Assembly: GCA_022560025.1 (NCBI GenBank)
Contig: JAFISE010000055.1
Coordinates: 123,749-187,748, forward strand
DNA from: Stagonosporopsis chrysanthemi
Taxonomy: Eukaryota; Ascomycota; Dothideomycetes; Pleosporales; Didymellaceae
Length of the DNA stretch: 64,000 bases
Reading direction: 5' to 3'
A program made the translations under genes and the position numbers. A model generated the notes under the pieces. The model saw only the letters and a program-made list of their open reading frames with translations, was not told where the DNA came from and searched no databases. Below, one piece after another: positions 48,494 through 58,468 of the stretch (within the stretch, counting starts at the first letter, position 1; each line of letters begins with the position of its first letter).

Positions 48494-49334
48494 GAAAGAG
48501 TTATTTGTAACTTTAGTAAATATTCCAGATACTCAACTTGAGTTAAGACCCCATCAACGGCCATCTGCGTTGCCCGCGTCCACAGGGTCGAATTGTACGC
48601 CCTTCAAGAGTGAGTAGATGCCGCCAATAGCGTAAGTCAGAGAATTCCTCATGTAAGGTTGATCATAGTCTTGATTGTTTAATTAACTCAAGAGCTAAAA
48701 GTCTGCTTTATATTGTGGTACTTGAAAACACAACTCGAGGAAGTGAACAATCTTAAAGTAAGGGGTGTCTATGGGAAACGATGCGAGGTCAAAGCTCTTC
48801 TGTTGGTCTAATCATGTCTTAACAGCACATTGAGCATTAATTAGCTCTTGGATACAAGTCCTGAAGAAGATAATTCCCATTAGTCACGTCCTAGGTCAGC
48901 AGTCAATATCTCAGGAAAGGAACGGGCGATTGGGAGATTGTGTGCCCGATCGTATTTCCAGCGCATATGGATAGTGCAATAGTGTGTCCTCGCCAGAAGA
49001 TTTCTCCTAGTTTGCGGGCTTGCAAGTTCAATATAGGTTTTCACATTACGAACATGAAAGTCGGCTAGTTGATGATCTATTCAGCGCCGAAGAACATCTC
49101 GAAAACAGTTGGTGGGGCGAGTTGATACAGAACACAATGTCTCGCATTTTGCGCGTCGTGGTTGGCAGACACTACAACAAAATCTCCAGTCGACTGGTAT
49201 GATGATGAATTATCATGTCAGCCGTGAGGGACCGATGATCAAGGGTTCAAGAACTTCTCACCTCTGATCCTGAAGACGGCGATCATTTCAATTAACATCA
49301 CTGAATCCTAGAAGTTTTCAAGCCAGACGCATCA
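48494..49334. other. Gene-poor, AT-rich interval
   Basis: Includes the relic at 48547-48602. A 60-codon ORF at 49020-49202 (+) is not supported by any motif. AT content is visibly higher than in flanking genes. Confidence 0.4.
48547..48602 (-). pseudogene. Relic resembling the 3' end of the Zn2Cys6 regulator gene
   Basis: By eye, about 40 of 56 bases match 50387-50442, the coding end of the regulator. On the minus strand, one frame gives W-T-R-A-T-Q-M-A-V-D-G preceded by Y-N-S-T-L, versus W-T-H-A-T-Q-M-A-V-D-G preceded by Y-D-L-T-Q in the intact gene. Same orientation, about 1.8 kb apart. Best read as the last codons of a lost paralogue or partial duplication. No further upstream homology was found by eye. 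Confidence 0.6.
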
Positions 49335-49826
49335 ATGAAAGTACAGGGAAAGATTGCATGGTACTGGCAGGTGAATGAAATTATGAACAAGCTGGACGCG
49401 GATGTGATCAAAGACTTCCATAAGCTCGAGACACTCAGCGGAGAGAAAGAGTGGGCATTGATCTTCCAGATAATCTGCTGGATAGTTCGCAAATATAAAG
49501 TGAATTTCTTCTGGCCTGCCAAGGAAACCGCTTTTCTGAAGACCTCGACGACGATGCATAATACTATTTCCATAGAGTCCCTCAAGAGTGACGAATTGCA
49601 TCCCGACAATCGAATTCTCATCACACATTTGCGGTACAGCACAAGCCCTCTTACGTATTGTATTTGTCTGACGCATCGCCCCCACGAGCGATACAGTTTA
49701 CAAGGCGATTATATGATGACAGAGTCTAGTTCATGGGAATGCAAGAGTCTGCTTGGAACATATAGCAACTACGATCAATCCCTGGGGAAATTACGGGAAA
49801 GCTTTGTCATTGGCCAAAATGTCTGA
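49335..49826 (+). CDS. Unrecognised ORF, 163 codons
   Basis: An ATG-initiated frame of 163 residues with a plausible globular composition (W-Y-W, W-A-L-I-F-Q-I-I-C-W, H-P-D-N-R-I-L-I-T-H). The upstream frame is open for a few more codons (E-V-F-K-P-D-A-S). I recognise no family. It may be an exon of a broken or fast-evolving gene, or chance. No intron set that joins it to the 49020-49202 ORF keeps frame. Confidence 0.25.
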   Translation: MKVQGKIAWYWQVNEIMNKLDADVIKDFHKLETLSGEKEWALIFQIICWIVRKYKVNFFWPAKETAFLKTSTTMHNTISIESLKSDELHPDNRILITHLRYSTSPLTYCICLTHRPHERYSLQGDYMMTESSSWECKSLLGTYSNYDQSLGKLRESFVIGQNV

Positions 49827-50377
49827 CCTGGAGGTACAAATGTGACTTGCTATCCCGGTTGAGTTGATGATGTTCCTCAATCTTTTTGCGGAGCAATTTC
49901 TCAGCAAGTGTTATTAAGTCACTTGGTCTAATCGCAAGTCCAGGAGTGGTGGCTTTGTGAGACAGATTTAGCGGGACGGGAAAGATTTTGGCACCTTTCT
50001 TTCGAAGTCTTTATTCGACAAATATCACGTGAGTGTGGCTCCGATATTCGATGAATTACCCGCGAATGCTCTCAAGTCAGTTGGGATTGAGATCACCAAC
50101 AGTTGTAATGATTCCCACTGCTCGAGCTTCGGCAAAAAGATATTGGTAGCTTCGTTGTACGGCAATAACGCATGAGATGGAGATGCTAGTCGACATAGAT
50201 TGTTCACAGTAGTGTATGCTGCTCTCTGAGAAATATTGTGTACGTCGACGAAGGATTACAAGAAGGACGGTGCAGTCGCTTGTCAATAGAAGGGATCGCT
50301 CATGTGGAGAGGCAGAAACTATGGCAGTGAATCGAATAGATGTGGGCCTGACTGACGCCATTAGGTTGAAACCCAGT
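49827..50377. other. Intergenic, nothing recognised
   Basis: About 550 bases downstream of the regulator gene's stop codon on the minus strand. No gene, RNA or repeat recognised. Confidence 0.4.
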
Positions 50378-52774
50378 CTACAGATTGCCTCCATCTACCG
50401 CCATCTGCGTTGCATGCGTCCATTGAGTCAAATCATAACCCACTGGATCTGCAAATCCCTCTTCCCATAACATCGAGTCGTCAGTACCACCAACACTACT
50501 TCCAAAATTAGCATCCACGTCGTAGAAAGTATCTCCGAATGCGTGGTTAGCCATAATCTCGGTGCTGGATGCGAAGCTAAATGTGCTACCGAAGCTCAAG
50601 TTGGTACCACCAACATTGGGTACATGGCCCAGCACCATCATGCCCTGGTCCTGACTGGCTGTGTTGGCCGCGTGGGTTGTCACCTGCGGTCCATCTCCAT
50701 TCCTTGTCGACATGCTAAACACAGGAGCTGCGGCTGCCTTTGTTTGTGTGAATGACGACACCATGTTTAATGAACCGGTGTCAGGCATGAGGATCGACTT
50801 CAGATGCGCCAGCAGCTTATATCTGGCACCCATATGGCTGTTCCCCCTTTGCGCTATGCCCCGTAGCAGGCCGAGTCCAGCATTCATAGCTTTCATAGCC
50901 TCATAGTCGGTCGGAAAGGCGCCACAGACCATGACTAGGACGATACTCGCCGAGTATAAATGCTCTGAATCCATGTAGCCGTAGGTAGCTACTAGATCAA
51001 GCTGGGCCGCCATCACCATCATGTTGATCGTGTCCTGCGCCGCCGAGATACACATCTCGATGACGCGGATTGTAGTCTGTGATAGCCCAACTCTCCAGTC
51101 CTGTTCCTTTGCCGCGCCGCCGTAATTATTCTTTAGTCGCCGATGCACGACATGGAACAAAAGCGGGCGAGCAGTCATGTTGATGCATTGATAGTAATGT
51201 AAGAAGGTCGACACGGACTCGCGTGAGATGCTCAGCTTGGCTGGATCGAAACGTAGACCGTCCGGCAGTTCGCGATGCCACTTGTTGAGAGACATCATTA
51301 TGTTTCTCACTGAAACCATTAGACGACTGCCTGATTTTGGCGTTTTGCGATAGATGTAGCTAAGGACTTCGCCGAGAATACGCGATAGTTCCGTATAGTG
51401 ACGAAGTACAACTGCTGGGCAGTACTCGGGCTCATCAGGCAATTTGGACGGCATCGCGATGCCGATATCTTCGTCCTGGATTGTAAGTGGATTTCCCGAC
51501 TTGACTGACACAATGCGGTCTAGGCTGTAGATGCTCCACCACACGCGTCTCCGATGTTCCAGGGTAGTCTCATCCATACCTGTGCCAGAAACTTCCTGGT
51601 GGAGGCCGAGCGATATGGCCATGCGCAGTGCCATACCAATATAGAGAAAGGCAGCATCGCGACGGTTCATGTTTTGCATGAAGTAGCCGACGTAGGCCAA
51701 CGTTTCAACGCACAATATAGAACCCTCTTCATGTATGTCAGGCAAAAGGTCCAGAGCTGCCGTGAAATAGTCAAAGCCGGGAGGCCCCCTGAAGTCGATC
51801 CACTGATTAATCGAGTACAGCTGGCCAAAGGCCAGGATCATTAACACTTTAGCATAGGCAAGGCGAGCCTCCATATCAGAACTTTCTGGCGGACCATCAT
51901 AAGCTGCCAAGAGTGATCGTTCAAAGGCCTCTGGGTCAGTAAACGAGAAGATGGTGCCGAAGTACGTGTATTGTACAGCGAAGAGGCGCCGAGCAATGTC
52001 CAAAGGAGGTATTCTTGCCCTGTTTCGTGGGGACATGCGACGCGATTGTAGAGCATCCGGATCGTAGAAATTTGCATTCATATCAAGACTGCCGTCATCA
52101 TCGTATAGACCCGATAGGTTGCGTACGCTTCGTAGAAAGTTGTCAGAAGACCCTGGACCCTTAAAATCTTTGCCAAAGTCAATGGTCATCCTTACTTGGA
52201 GTGGTGGCACATACTCACTGACGGTCTTCCAGACTGGCTCATGCTCAGATGCGTGAAGGGCTCAAGGATTGGGAACTCGTCCTCGATCTCCTCGCCTTCG
52301 CTCCATCTAGGTGGTCGCATTTTGATTGGGACAGTCGCAGGTGACGCTTGAGCCTGGTCTTTCAAAGCTAGTCGAAATTAGCTCAGTCCTCGTAATGCTG
52401 CAAGGCGATGCAATCAAGGATAACTACTTACTCTCGTACTCTTTGACTTTAGCTTCCAGTTCTCTTAAGTAGCTATAAATTCTGTTAGAAGGAAGTTTTC
52501 ATGTTGTTGTTTCGTGTACTGATGCATACTTTTCGGTAATGGTGATTTTTCTAGCTTCTTCGTAGACGCAGTCAGATCCGCTGTCTCGGCATCTTGAACA
52601 TTGAGGCCGCTCTTTGGAGCAACCAGAACGACGTTGTCTGCACCGCAGGCATCTACAGAACAGCTATCAGAAAAATCGCATCAAGAGATCGGATAAGGAG
52701 CGCGGCGACACGTACGCAACGGGCCGAGTAGAAGCTCCATCGCAGATGATCGATGACGGCGAACTTGGATTCAT
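50378..52774 (-). CDS. Zn2Cys6 fungal transcription factor
   Basis: Five exons: 52774-52716, 52652-52530, 52472-52432, 52367-52219, 52159-50378; 717 residues. The binuclear zinc cluster C-L-R-C-x6-C-x6-C-x2-C-x6-C starts near residue 21 and is split by intron 1; a linker Y-L-R-E-L-E-A-K-V follows. The fungal transcription-factor (middle homology) domain spans roughly 210-500 and includes R-R-R-V-W-W-S-I-Y-S-L-D-R, the family's best-known block. The C terminus is Ser/Gly/Thr-rich. Exons 1-4 lie outside the long open frame; intron 4 (52218-52160) is required to keep frame. It is divergent from the 5-oxoprolinase gene with a 793-base shared promoter, and is the likely pathway regulator (inference). 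Confidence 0.88.
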
Positions 52775-53567
52775 AGCTATGTCTGTGAGAGATGATGGTT
52801 CGTACGAACATCGGATGAGTGGTATGGCGATGGAAAGGGACATTCGACTCCATCAGTCGCTAACGGATAACTTCAGACGCAAGACGGTTGGAACACGACC
52901 TTGGTGACGTTTCGGTTGACTGTCCTTCAATACGATTTTGGCAGGCGTCATATGAACCTCTTGCAATCTTGCCTTTCTGCTTCAGCAGGCCCGTCTTGTT
53001 GACCAAACGTTAGCTAAATGGCGGAGAGCTCTATAGTCCCTGTTGAGCGTTGTTAAGATCCGTTTCACCTCGAACCAACGCACAAACGACACACTCGAGC
53101 TAAGATTCCCGGCTGCGTCAATACATGTCAGCGGCTTGGAAGACAAGGATAGAGGCGATGGGCTCCGTCGGTGTGCTTGTCCGTCGATTCTGCGGAGGGG
53201 TTAGTCTAGACCGAATACAGGTAGGTAGCCCAACTGGCTCTAGCGTCGGTGACCCACTCCGCCTTGGATCAGCTCAACTGCCCTTTGGTAACCATTTCTT
53301 TCCATGCGAACAGCCTCTGCCCCATGAACGCATGCACGCCATTGTCGGCTTCCGCGCCGGACTATGCTCGTCGGAACATAAGTCCTTGCCCGCTGTGTAA
53401 TCTTTCCAGCGTGGCAGGCTGACGCAATGTTAGGGCCTGATTGATAAGAAGTTGAGACAGTCCACCTCATTACTCGTTCAATCATACTATCCAGCTGTTT
53501 CGTCTTCTTGTTTGTTTCTCTGTTTCTTTCGACCCTCATTCAGATTATACTTTTACTGCACAAGCAG
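52775..53567. promoter_or_regulatory. Divergent promoter, regulator / 5-oxoprolinase
   Basis: Holds a TGATAAG GATA-type motif at 53442-53448, about 120 bases before the 5-oxoprolinase ATG, and TCCGTCG twice near 53165-53195, which could serve a CGG-reading Zn2Cys6 protein. GATA motifs in fungi are often targets of AreA-type nitrogen regulators; use here is inference. Confidence 0.45.
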
Positions 53568-56500
53568 ATGGCTGTCGACGAGTCACTGAAAATCCGCATC
53601 TCCATCGATCGGGGCGGCACCTTCACTGATGTGCACGCGTCAATACCTGGTAGACAGGATGTAATCCTCAAGTTGCTGTCGGTCGACCCTGCCAACTACA
53701 AGGATGCACCAACCGAGGGAATCCGAAGAGTTTTAGAGCTGGCAACTGGCAAGCCCCACCCGCGAGGCCAACTTCTAAATCTTTTTCACATCGAGTCCAT
53801 TCGCATGGGCACTACAGTCGCGACCAATGCACTCCTTGAAAGGAAAGGTGCCCGATCGGCACTGCTCATCACCAAAGGCTTCAAAGATCTTTTACTTATC
53901 GGAAACCAGTCACGACCTAAGATCTTTGATCTGTCTGTGGCACGACCTGGAATGTTATATCAGCAGGTCGTAGAAATTGACGAACGTATCACGATGGAGG
54001 ATTACACCGAAGATCCAGATTCAGAAAAGACCTTACCAAGGGCCACAACACCTGAGCTTGTTACTGGCATTACTGGAGAGACTGTCCGTGTCATGAAGAG
54101 ACCTGAGACTGAAGCTGTCAAGTTGCAACTTCAAAGTCTATGGGACTCGGGTTTCCGGTCCCTTGCTGTGGTCTTTATTCATTCATACGCCTATCCCGAA
54201 CACGAGCTATCAGTAGGAAATCTTGCAGCAGAGATGGGATTCTCGGTTACTCTTTCTTCCTCGGTTCAACCTATGATAAATGTGGTGCCAAGAGGCATGT
54301 CTGCCATGGCTGATGCTTATCTCACGCCAATCATAAAACTTTACATTGATTCAATCTCGGCCAACTTTGAGGGCGGTTTTGAATCCCATGATACCCGCAT
54401 CGAGTTCATGCAGTCTGACGGCGGTCTCGTAGACTTTCGGAATTTCAGCGGTCTCAAGGCCATCCTCTCAGGTCCAGCTGGTGGTGTCGTCGGCTATGCT
54501 CAGACATCGTGGGATGAAGAGGAAAGGTGCCCCATTCTTGGATTTGACATGGGCGGTACTTCTACTGATGTATCACGATACGCTGGCGTATACGATCACG
54601 TCTTCGAGACCAATACTGCTGGCATTATGGTCCAGTCCCCGCAGCTGGATATTCAGACTGTCGCTGCTGGCGGTGGCTCTATTTTGACATGGAGGAACGG
54701 TCTCTTCCATGTCGGCCCCGAGTCAGCTTCCGCACATCCCGGACCGGCTTGCTATCGGAAAGGTGGACCTCTCACTGTTACTGATGCCAACCTCTTCGTT
54801 GGCCGGCTTCTGCCAGACTACTTCCCAAAAGTCTTTGGACCCAATGAGAACGAGCCTTTAAATAGAGACGTCACACGTGATAGGTTCCAGGCTCTCACAG
54901 AGGAGATCAACGAGGATCGTCACAAGAATGGCCAATCTCCTTTCTCTGCCGAAGATGTTGCCATGGGGTTCTTGGAAGTCGCTAATGAAGGCATGGCTCG
55001 ACCTATACGTGCTCTCACCGAGGCCAGGGGCTTTGAGACCTCGAGTCATCACCTTGCGTGCTTTGGTGGTGCTGGTGGCCAGCATGCCTGTTCTGTTGCT
55101 GACGTCTTGAACGTATCCAGGGTTATAGTCCACAAGTACTCGTCTATCCTTTCAGCGTACGGCATGTCCCTGGCTGATGTTGTCCACGAGGCGCAGCGCC
55201 CGGCTGCTTTGACCTACTCTACTGATACGGAACCCAACCTACAAACCCAGCTTCACGATCTCGAGTATCAAGCGCAGCGCAAGCTCTCTGAGCAAGGATT
55301 CTCGCTCAAGCAGATATCCTACAACAGCTATCTGAACATGAGGTATGCAGGTTCCAGCAGCTCATTGATGATCCTTAAAGGCGATGACTGGGATTTCAAG
55401 CAAGGCTTTGAGGCGGCCCACAAGCGCGAATTTGGCTTTAACTTTGACAACAAGCCTATTCTGGTCGATGACATCCGCGTCCGAGCCTTCGGTGCTGCTC
55501 ACTCCCGTGTTGAGAAGAGCCCTTACGCACAGATGAAGCTCGTCCAGAATGCTGAAGTCACATTACCGGCCCGGGCCAGCACCAACCGTGTCTTTTTCGC
55601 TCAAGCTGGTTGGGCTGAGACACCTGTCTACGAACTCCAGAATCTGCCCAACGGCTCGCGCCTGACTGGACCAGCTCTGGTCATCGACAAGACGCAGACT
55701 ATCGTTGTCACCCCCCATGCTATAGCCACCATTCTCGACAGTTATGTTGTCATTGATATCCCATCCAATGCTTCGTCCAAGCCTCAGGAAGAGACCGAGT
55801 TCAGTCCTATCCAGCTGTCAATATTTGGCCACCGCTTCATGTCCATTGCAGAGCAGATGGGTCGGACGCTGCAGAAGACTGCAGTGTCTACCAACATCAA
55901 GGAACGCTTAGACTTTTCGTGCGCAATCTTTTCTCCGGATGGTGGCTTGGTTGCAAATGCACCGCATGTTCCCGTTCACCTCGGATCCATGCAATTTGCT
56001 GTTCGATACCAGCATGAGCTGTGGGAGGGCAACTTGAAAGACGGCGATGTGCTCGTCTCCAACCATCCGAGCTGTGGTGGTACGCATCTTCCCGACATCA
56101 CCGTCATCACCCCTGTCTTCGAAAATGGTGCCATCGCGTTCTACGTTGCTAGCCGCGGTCACCACGCGGATATCGGCGGATTACTTCCTGGTTCGATGCC
56201 ACCCACCAGCAGCGCACTGTGGCAAGAGGGTGCTGCCATCGAGAGTACCAAGCTCGTGAGTGCAGGCAAGTTCGAAGAGGTCGAAGTGGAGCGACTTCTA
56301 CTTGTAGAGCCTGCGCAATATGAAGGCTGTTCAGGCTCTAGAAAGCTTGCTGACAACATGTCTGACTTGAAAGCGCAGATCGCTGCCAACGTCAAAGGAA
56401 TCTCGCTAATCAAAGACCTCATTACCGAGTTCGGACTAGCCACCGTGCATCGGTACATGTATGCCATTCAGCATACTGCCGAACTTGCGGTACGCGAACT

Positions 56501-57437
56501 CTTGAAGGCTACTGTCGCAAAGTTTGGCCCCACCCCCCTCGAGGCAGTCGACTACATGGATGATGGCACGCCGATCAAGCTCAAAATCACTATTGCGAAT
56601 GACGGCTCTGCCGAATTCGACTTCACGGGCACCGGCCCGCAGGTTCTGGGCAATACCAACGCCCCAATTGCTATTACTCATAGCGCTATTATTTATTGTC
56701 TGCGAGCTCTTGTCGCCACAGACATCCCTCTTAACCAAGGCTGTCTGAACCCTATCACCATCCGTGTGCCGGAGTCCAGTATCCTAAGCCCCACCAAAGG
56801 TCTCGCTGTAGTCGGTGGCAACGTTCTAACCTCGCAACGCATTACTGACGTTGTGCTTCGAGCCTTCCGTGCATGTGCCGCTAGCCAAGGTTGCTGCAAC
56901 AACCTTACCTTTGGTACAGGTGGAAAAGATCCATTTACCGGCAAGCATAAGGATGGCTTCGGCTATTATGAGACCATTGCTGGCGGTGCAGGTGCAGGAC
57001 CTACTTGGGAAGGTACAAGTGGTGTGCATGTCCACATGACAAATACACGCATCACAGATCCGGAGGTTTTTGAGAAGAGATACCCTTGCATTTTGCACGC
57101 GTTTACTCTCAGAGAAGGATCTGGAGGTAAAGGTCGCCATAAAGGCGGTGACGGCACAGTGCGTGATATCGAGTTCAGGGTTCCCGTCCAATGCTCTATT
57201 CTCAGCGAGCGGCGGTCTAGGCAGCCGTATGGGATGGAGGGCGGTGGAGACGGTTCTAGTGGTGTCAACTTAATCGTGAGGAAGGATGAGGAGGGCAGAG
57301 AGAGCACCGTCAACCTGGGTGCCAAAGCCACCACGAGACTTGTGCCAGGTGACAGAGTAGTTATTCAGTCTCCTGGCGGTGGCGCTTGGGGCTCATTGGA
57401 GACTAATAGCGTCAATGGCGCCAACGAACACGCGTGA
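53568..57437 (+). CDS. 5-oxoprolinase (ATP-hydrolysing)
   Basis: Single exon, 1289 residues, the normal length for the family. The enzyme opens 5-oxo-L-proline to L-glutamate using ATP, a step of the gamma-glutamyl cycle. N-terminal hydantoinase-A domain: I-D-R-G-G-T-F-T-D-V at 11-20, M-G-T-T-V-A-T-N-A-L-L-E-R, G-F-D-M-G-G-T-S-T-D-V-S near 325, and G-G-A-G-G-Q-H-A. C-terminal hydantoinase-B domain from about 750: I-K-E-R-L-D-F-S-C-A, A-P-H-V-P-V-H-L-G-S-M, H-P-S-C-G-G-T-H-L-P-D-I-T, and G-G-G near the end. I start at 53568 (M-A-V-D-E-S) since upstream in-frame codons lack an ATG. Other hydantoin-type amidohydrolases share this fold, so the substrate is inferred. Confidence 0.9.
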   Translation: MAVDESLKIRISIDRGGTFTDVHASIPGRQDVILKLLSVDPANYKDAPTEGIRRVLELATGKPHPRGQLLNLFHIESIRMGTTVATNALLERKGARSALLITKGFKDLLLIGNQSRPKIFDLSVARPGMLYQQVVEIDERITMEDYTEDPDSEKTLPRATTPELVTGITGETVRVMKRPETEAVKLQLQSLWDSGFRSLAVVFIHSYAYPEHELSVGNLAAEMGFSVTLSSSVQPMINVVPRGMSAMADAYLTPIIKLYIDSISANFEGGFESHDTRIEFMQSDGGLVDFRNFSGLKAILSGPAGGVVGYAQTSWDEEERCPILGFDMGGTSTDVSRYAGVYDHVFETNTAGIMVQSPQLDIQTVAAGGGSILTWRNGLFHVGPESASAHPGPACYRKGGPLTVTDANLFVGRLLPDYFPKVFGPNENEPLNRDVTRDRFQALTEEINEDRHKNGQSPFSAEDVAMGFLEVANEGMARPIRALTEARGFETSSHHLACFGGAGGQHACSVADVLNVSRVIVHKYSSILSAYGMSLADVVHEAQRPAALTYSTDTEPNLQTQLHDLEYQAQRKLSEQGFSLKQISYNSYLNMRYAGSSSSLMILKGDDWDFKQGFEAAHKREFGFNFDNKPILVDDIRVRAFGAAHSRVEKSPYAQMKLVQNAEVTLPARASTNRVFFAQAGWAETPVYELQNLPNGSRLTGPALVIDKTQTIVVTPHAIATILDSYVVIDIPSNASSKPQEETEFSPIQLSIFGHRFMSIAEQMGRTLQKTAVSTNIKERLDFSCAIFSPDGGLVANAPHVPVHLGSMQFAVRYQHELWEGNLKDGDVLVSNHPSCGGTHLPDITVITPVFENGAIAFYVASRGHHADIGGLLPGSMPPTSSALWQEGAAIESTKLVSAGKFEEVEVERLLLVEPAQYEGCSGSRKLADNMSDLKAQIAANVKGISLIKDLITEFGLATVHRYMYAIQHTAELAVRELLKATVAKFGPTPLEAVDYMDDGTPIKLKITIANDGSAEFDFTGTGPQVLGNTNAPIAITHSAIIYCLRALVATDIPLNQGCLNPITIRVPESSILSPTKGLAVVGGNVLTSQRITDVVLRAFRACAASQGCCNNLTFGTGGKDPFTGKHKDGFGYYETIAGGAGAGPTWEGTSGVHVHMTNTRITDPEVFEKRYPCILHAFTLREGSGGKGRHKGGDGTVRDIEFRVPVQCSILSERRSRQPYGMEGGGDGSSGVNLIVRKDEEGRESTVNLGAKATTRLVPGDRVVIQSPGGGAWGSLETNSVNGANEHA

Positions 57438-58468
57438 AATAGACGGAATGAGATTTGATTCAGATCCTGAGAAGAACTTGAGAAGCACAAGCTTGGTATG
57501 ATACCATTTTTTTCGTACTATACAACCGACACTCGTTTACATAGCTACCTCTTGACTCCGTAGATACCATTAGCGAGCAAAGGTTGCAAGCCGGTTTGTT
57601 TCTCAAGAGAAATTAAACACTGAACAGTTGGTCCGCTTCAACGGAAAGAAACCACCGTCTTGAACTTAGTAAAATGAATATCTCTTCTGCAGACTGTGTT
57701 ATGGCCTAGCAGAAGAAATTTTCGGCGTGGTTCTGACAGGCTGGTCTGTTCGTCTGAAATGGATCTGAGAAATGCGTGTACAAGGGAACCACAAACTGAT
57801 TCGATGTGGTATGCTCTCACCATCTGGCGAATATAAGATCTTATTCTTCCGCACACTTCTGATGTTGCGTTCGAAGACAAATTTCAATAATTGTTCTTTG
57901 ATTTCTCGTTCGCTATCTCGCGTTCATCTCGCAGAACCATCTCATTGCTGAGACCAACATTGACGATGGCGCGAACCAACCTCAAAAAAAAAGTCAATGG
58001 GGGACTCCAATGACAGTGCCAAGTTAAGGAGTGATCAGTGCGGACCTACACACCGCGCTATCACGATGAGCACGGACCAAGTGAGGAAAATCGTCGGGGT
58101 GGGTCCCCGTCTCGACAGATAACGGAATCCTTAACAGTCCCACCAACCTTTCTTGGTTAGCCGACACTGACGGTCTCATGGCGGTACGAACGTCCTATCT
58201 TGTATTGCTGTGAGGGCGGGGCCCCCGCATATGTCCTTGTGTAGATTGGGCCTTGGACTCCAAACATATTTAAAATATTCCAGATAGCGACGTGTTGGAT
58301 GTGTTCAGTATTGACTGTATTTTCACATTGGCGCAGACTGCGACGTCATAGGCATATATCTTGCTTTACAATTACGCATTCCTATAATATCTTTTCAGAC
58401 TTTTGTTCAACAAAGCTCGTATCAAGACCTGGTTCTTCTTCTAAACGCACAATTACGCCTCTGAAGCA
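57438..58468. promoter_or_regulatory. Permease promoter region with GATA motifs
   Basis: About 1 kb. AGATAA at 58117-58122, AGATAG (reverse) at 58195-58200 and AGATAG at 58282-58287 fit the HGATAR consensus. GCGGGG near 58212 fits the CreA-type SYGGRG motif. The segment CGGGGTGGGTCCCCG near 58095 is an imperfect palindrome. These short motifs occur by chance often, so confidence is limited. Confidence 0.4.

Noticed and set aside
53040..53095. CTCGAACC considered as a tRNA B box on the minus strand
   Set aside because: Flanks cannot form the T-stem or acceptor stem.
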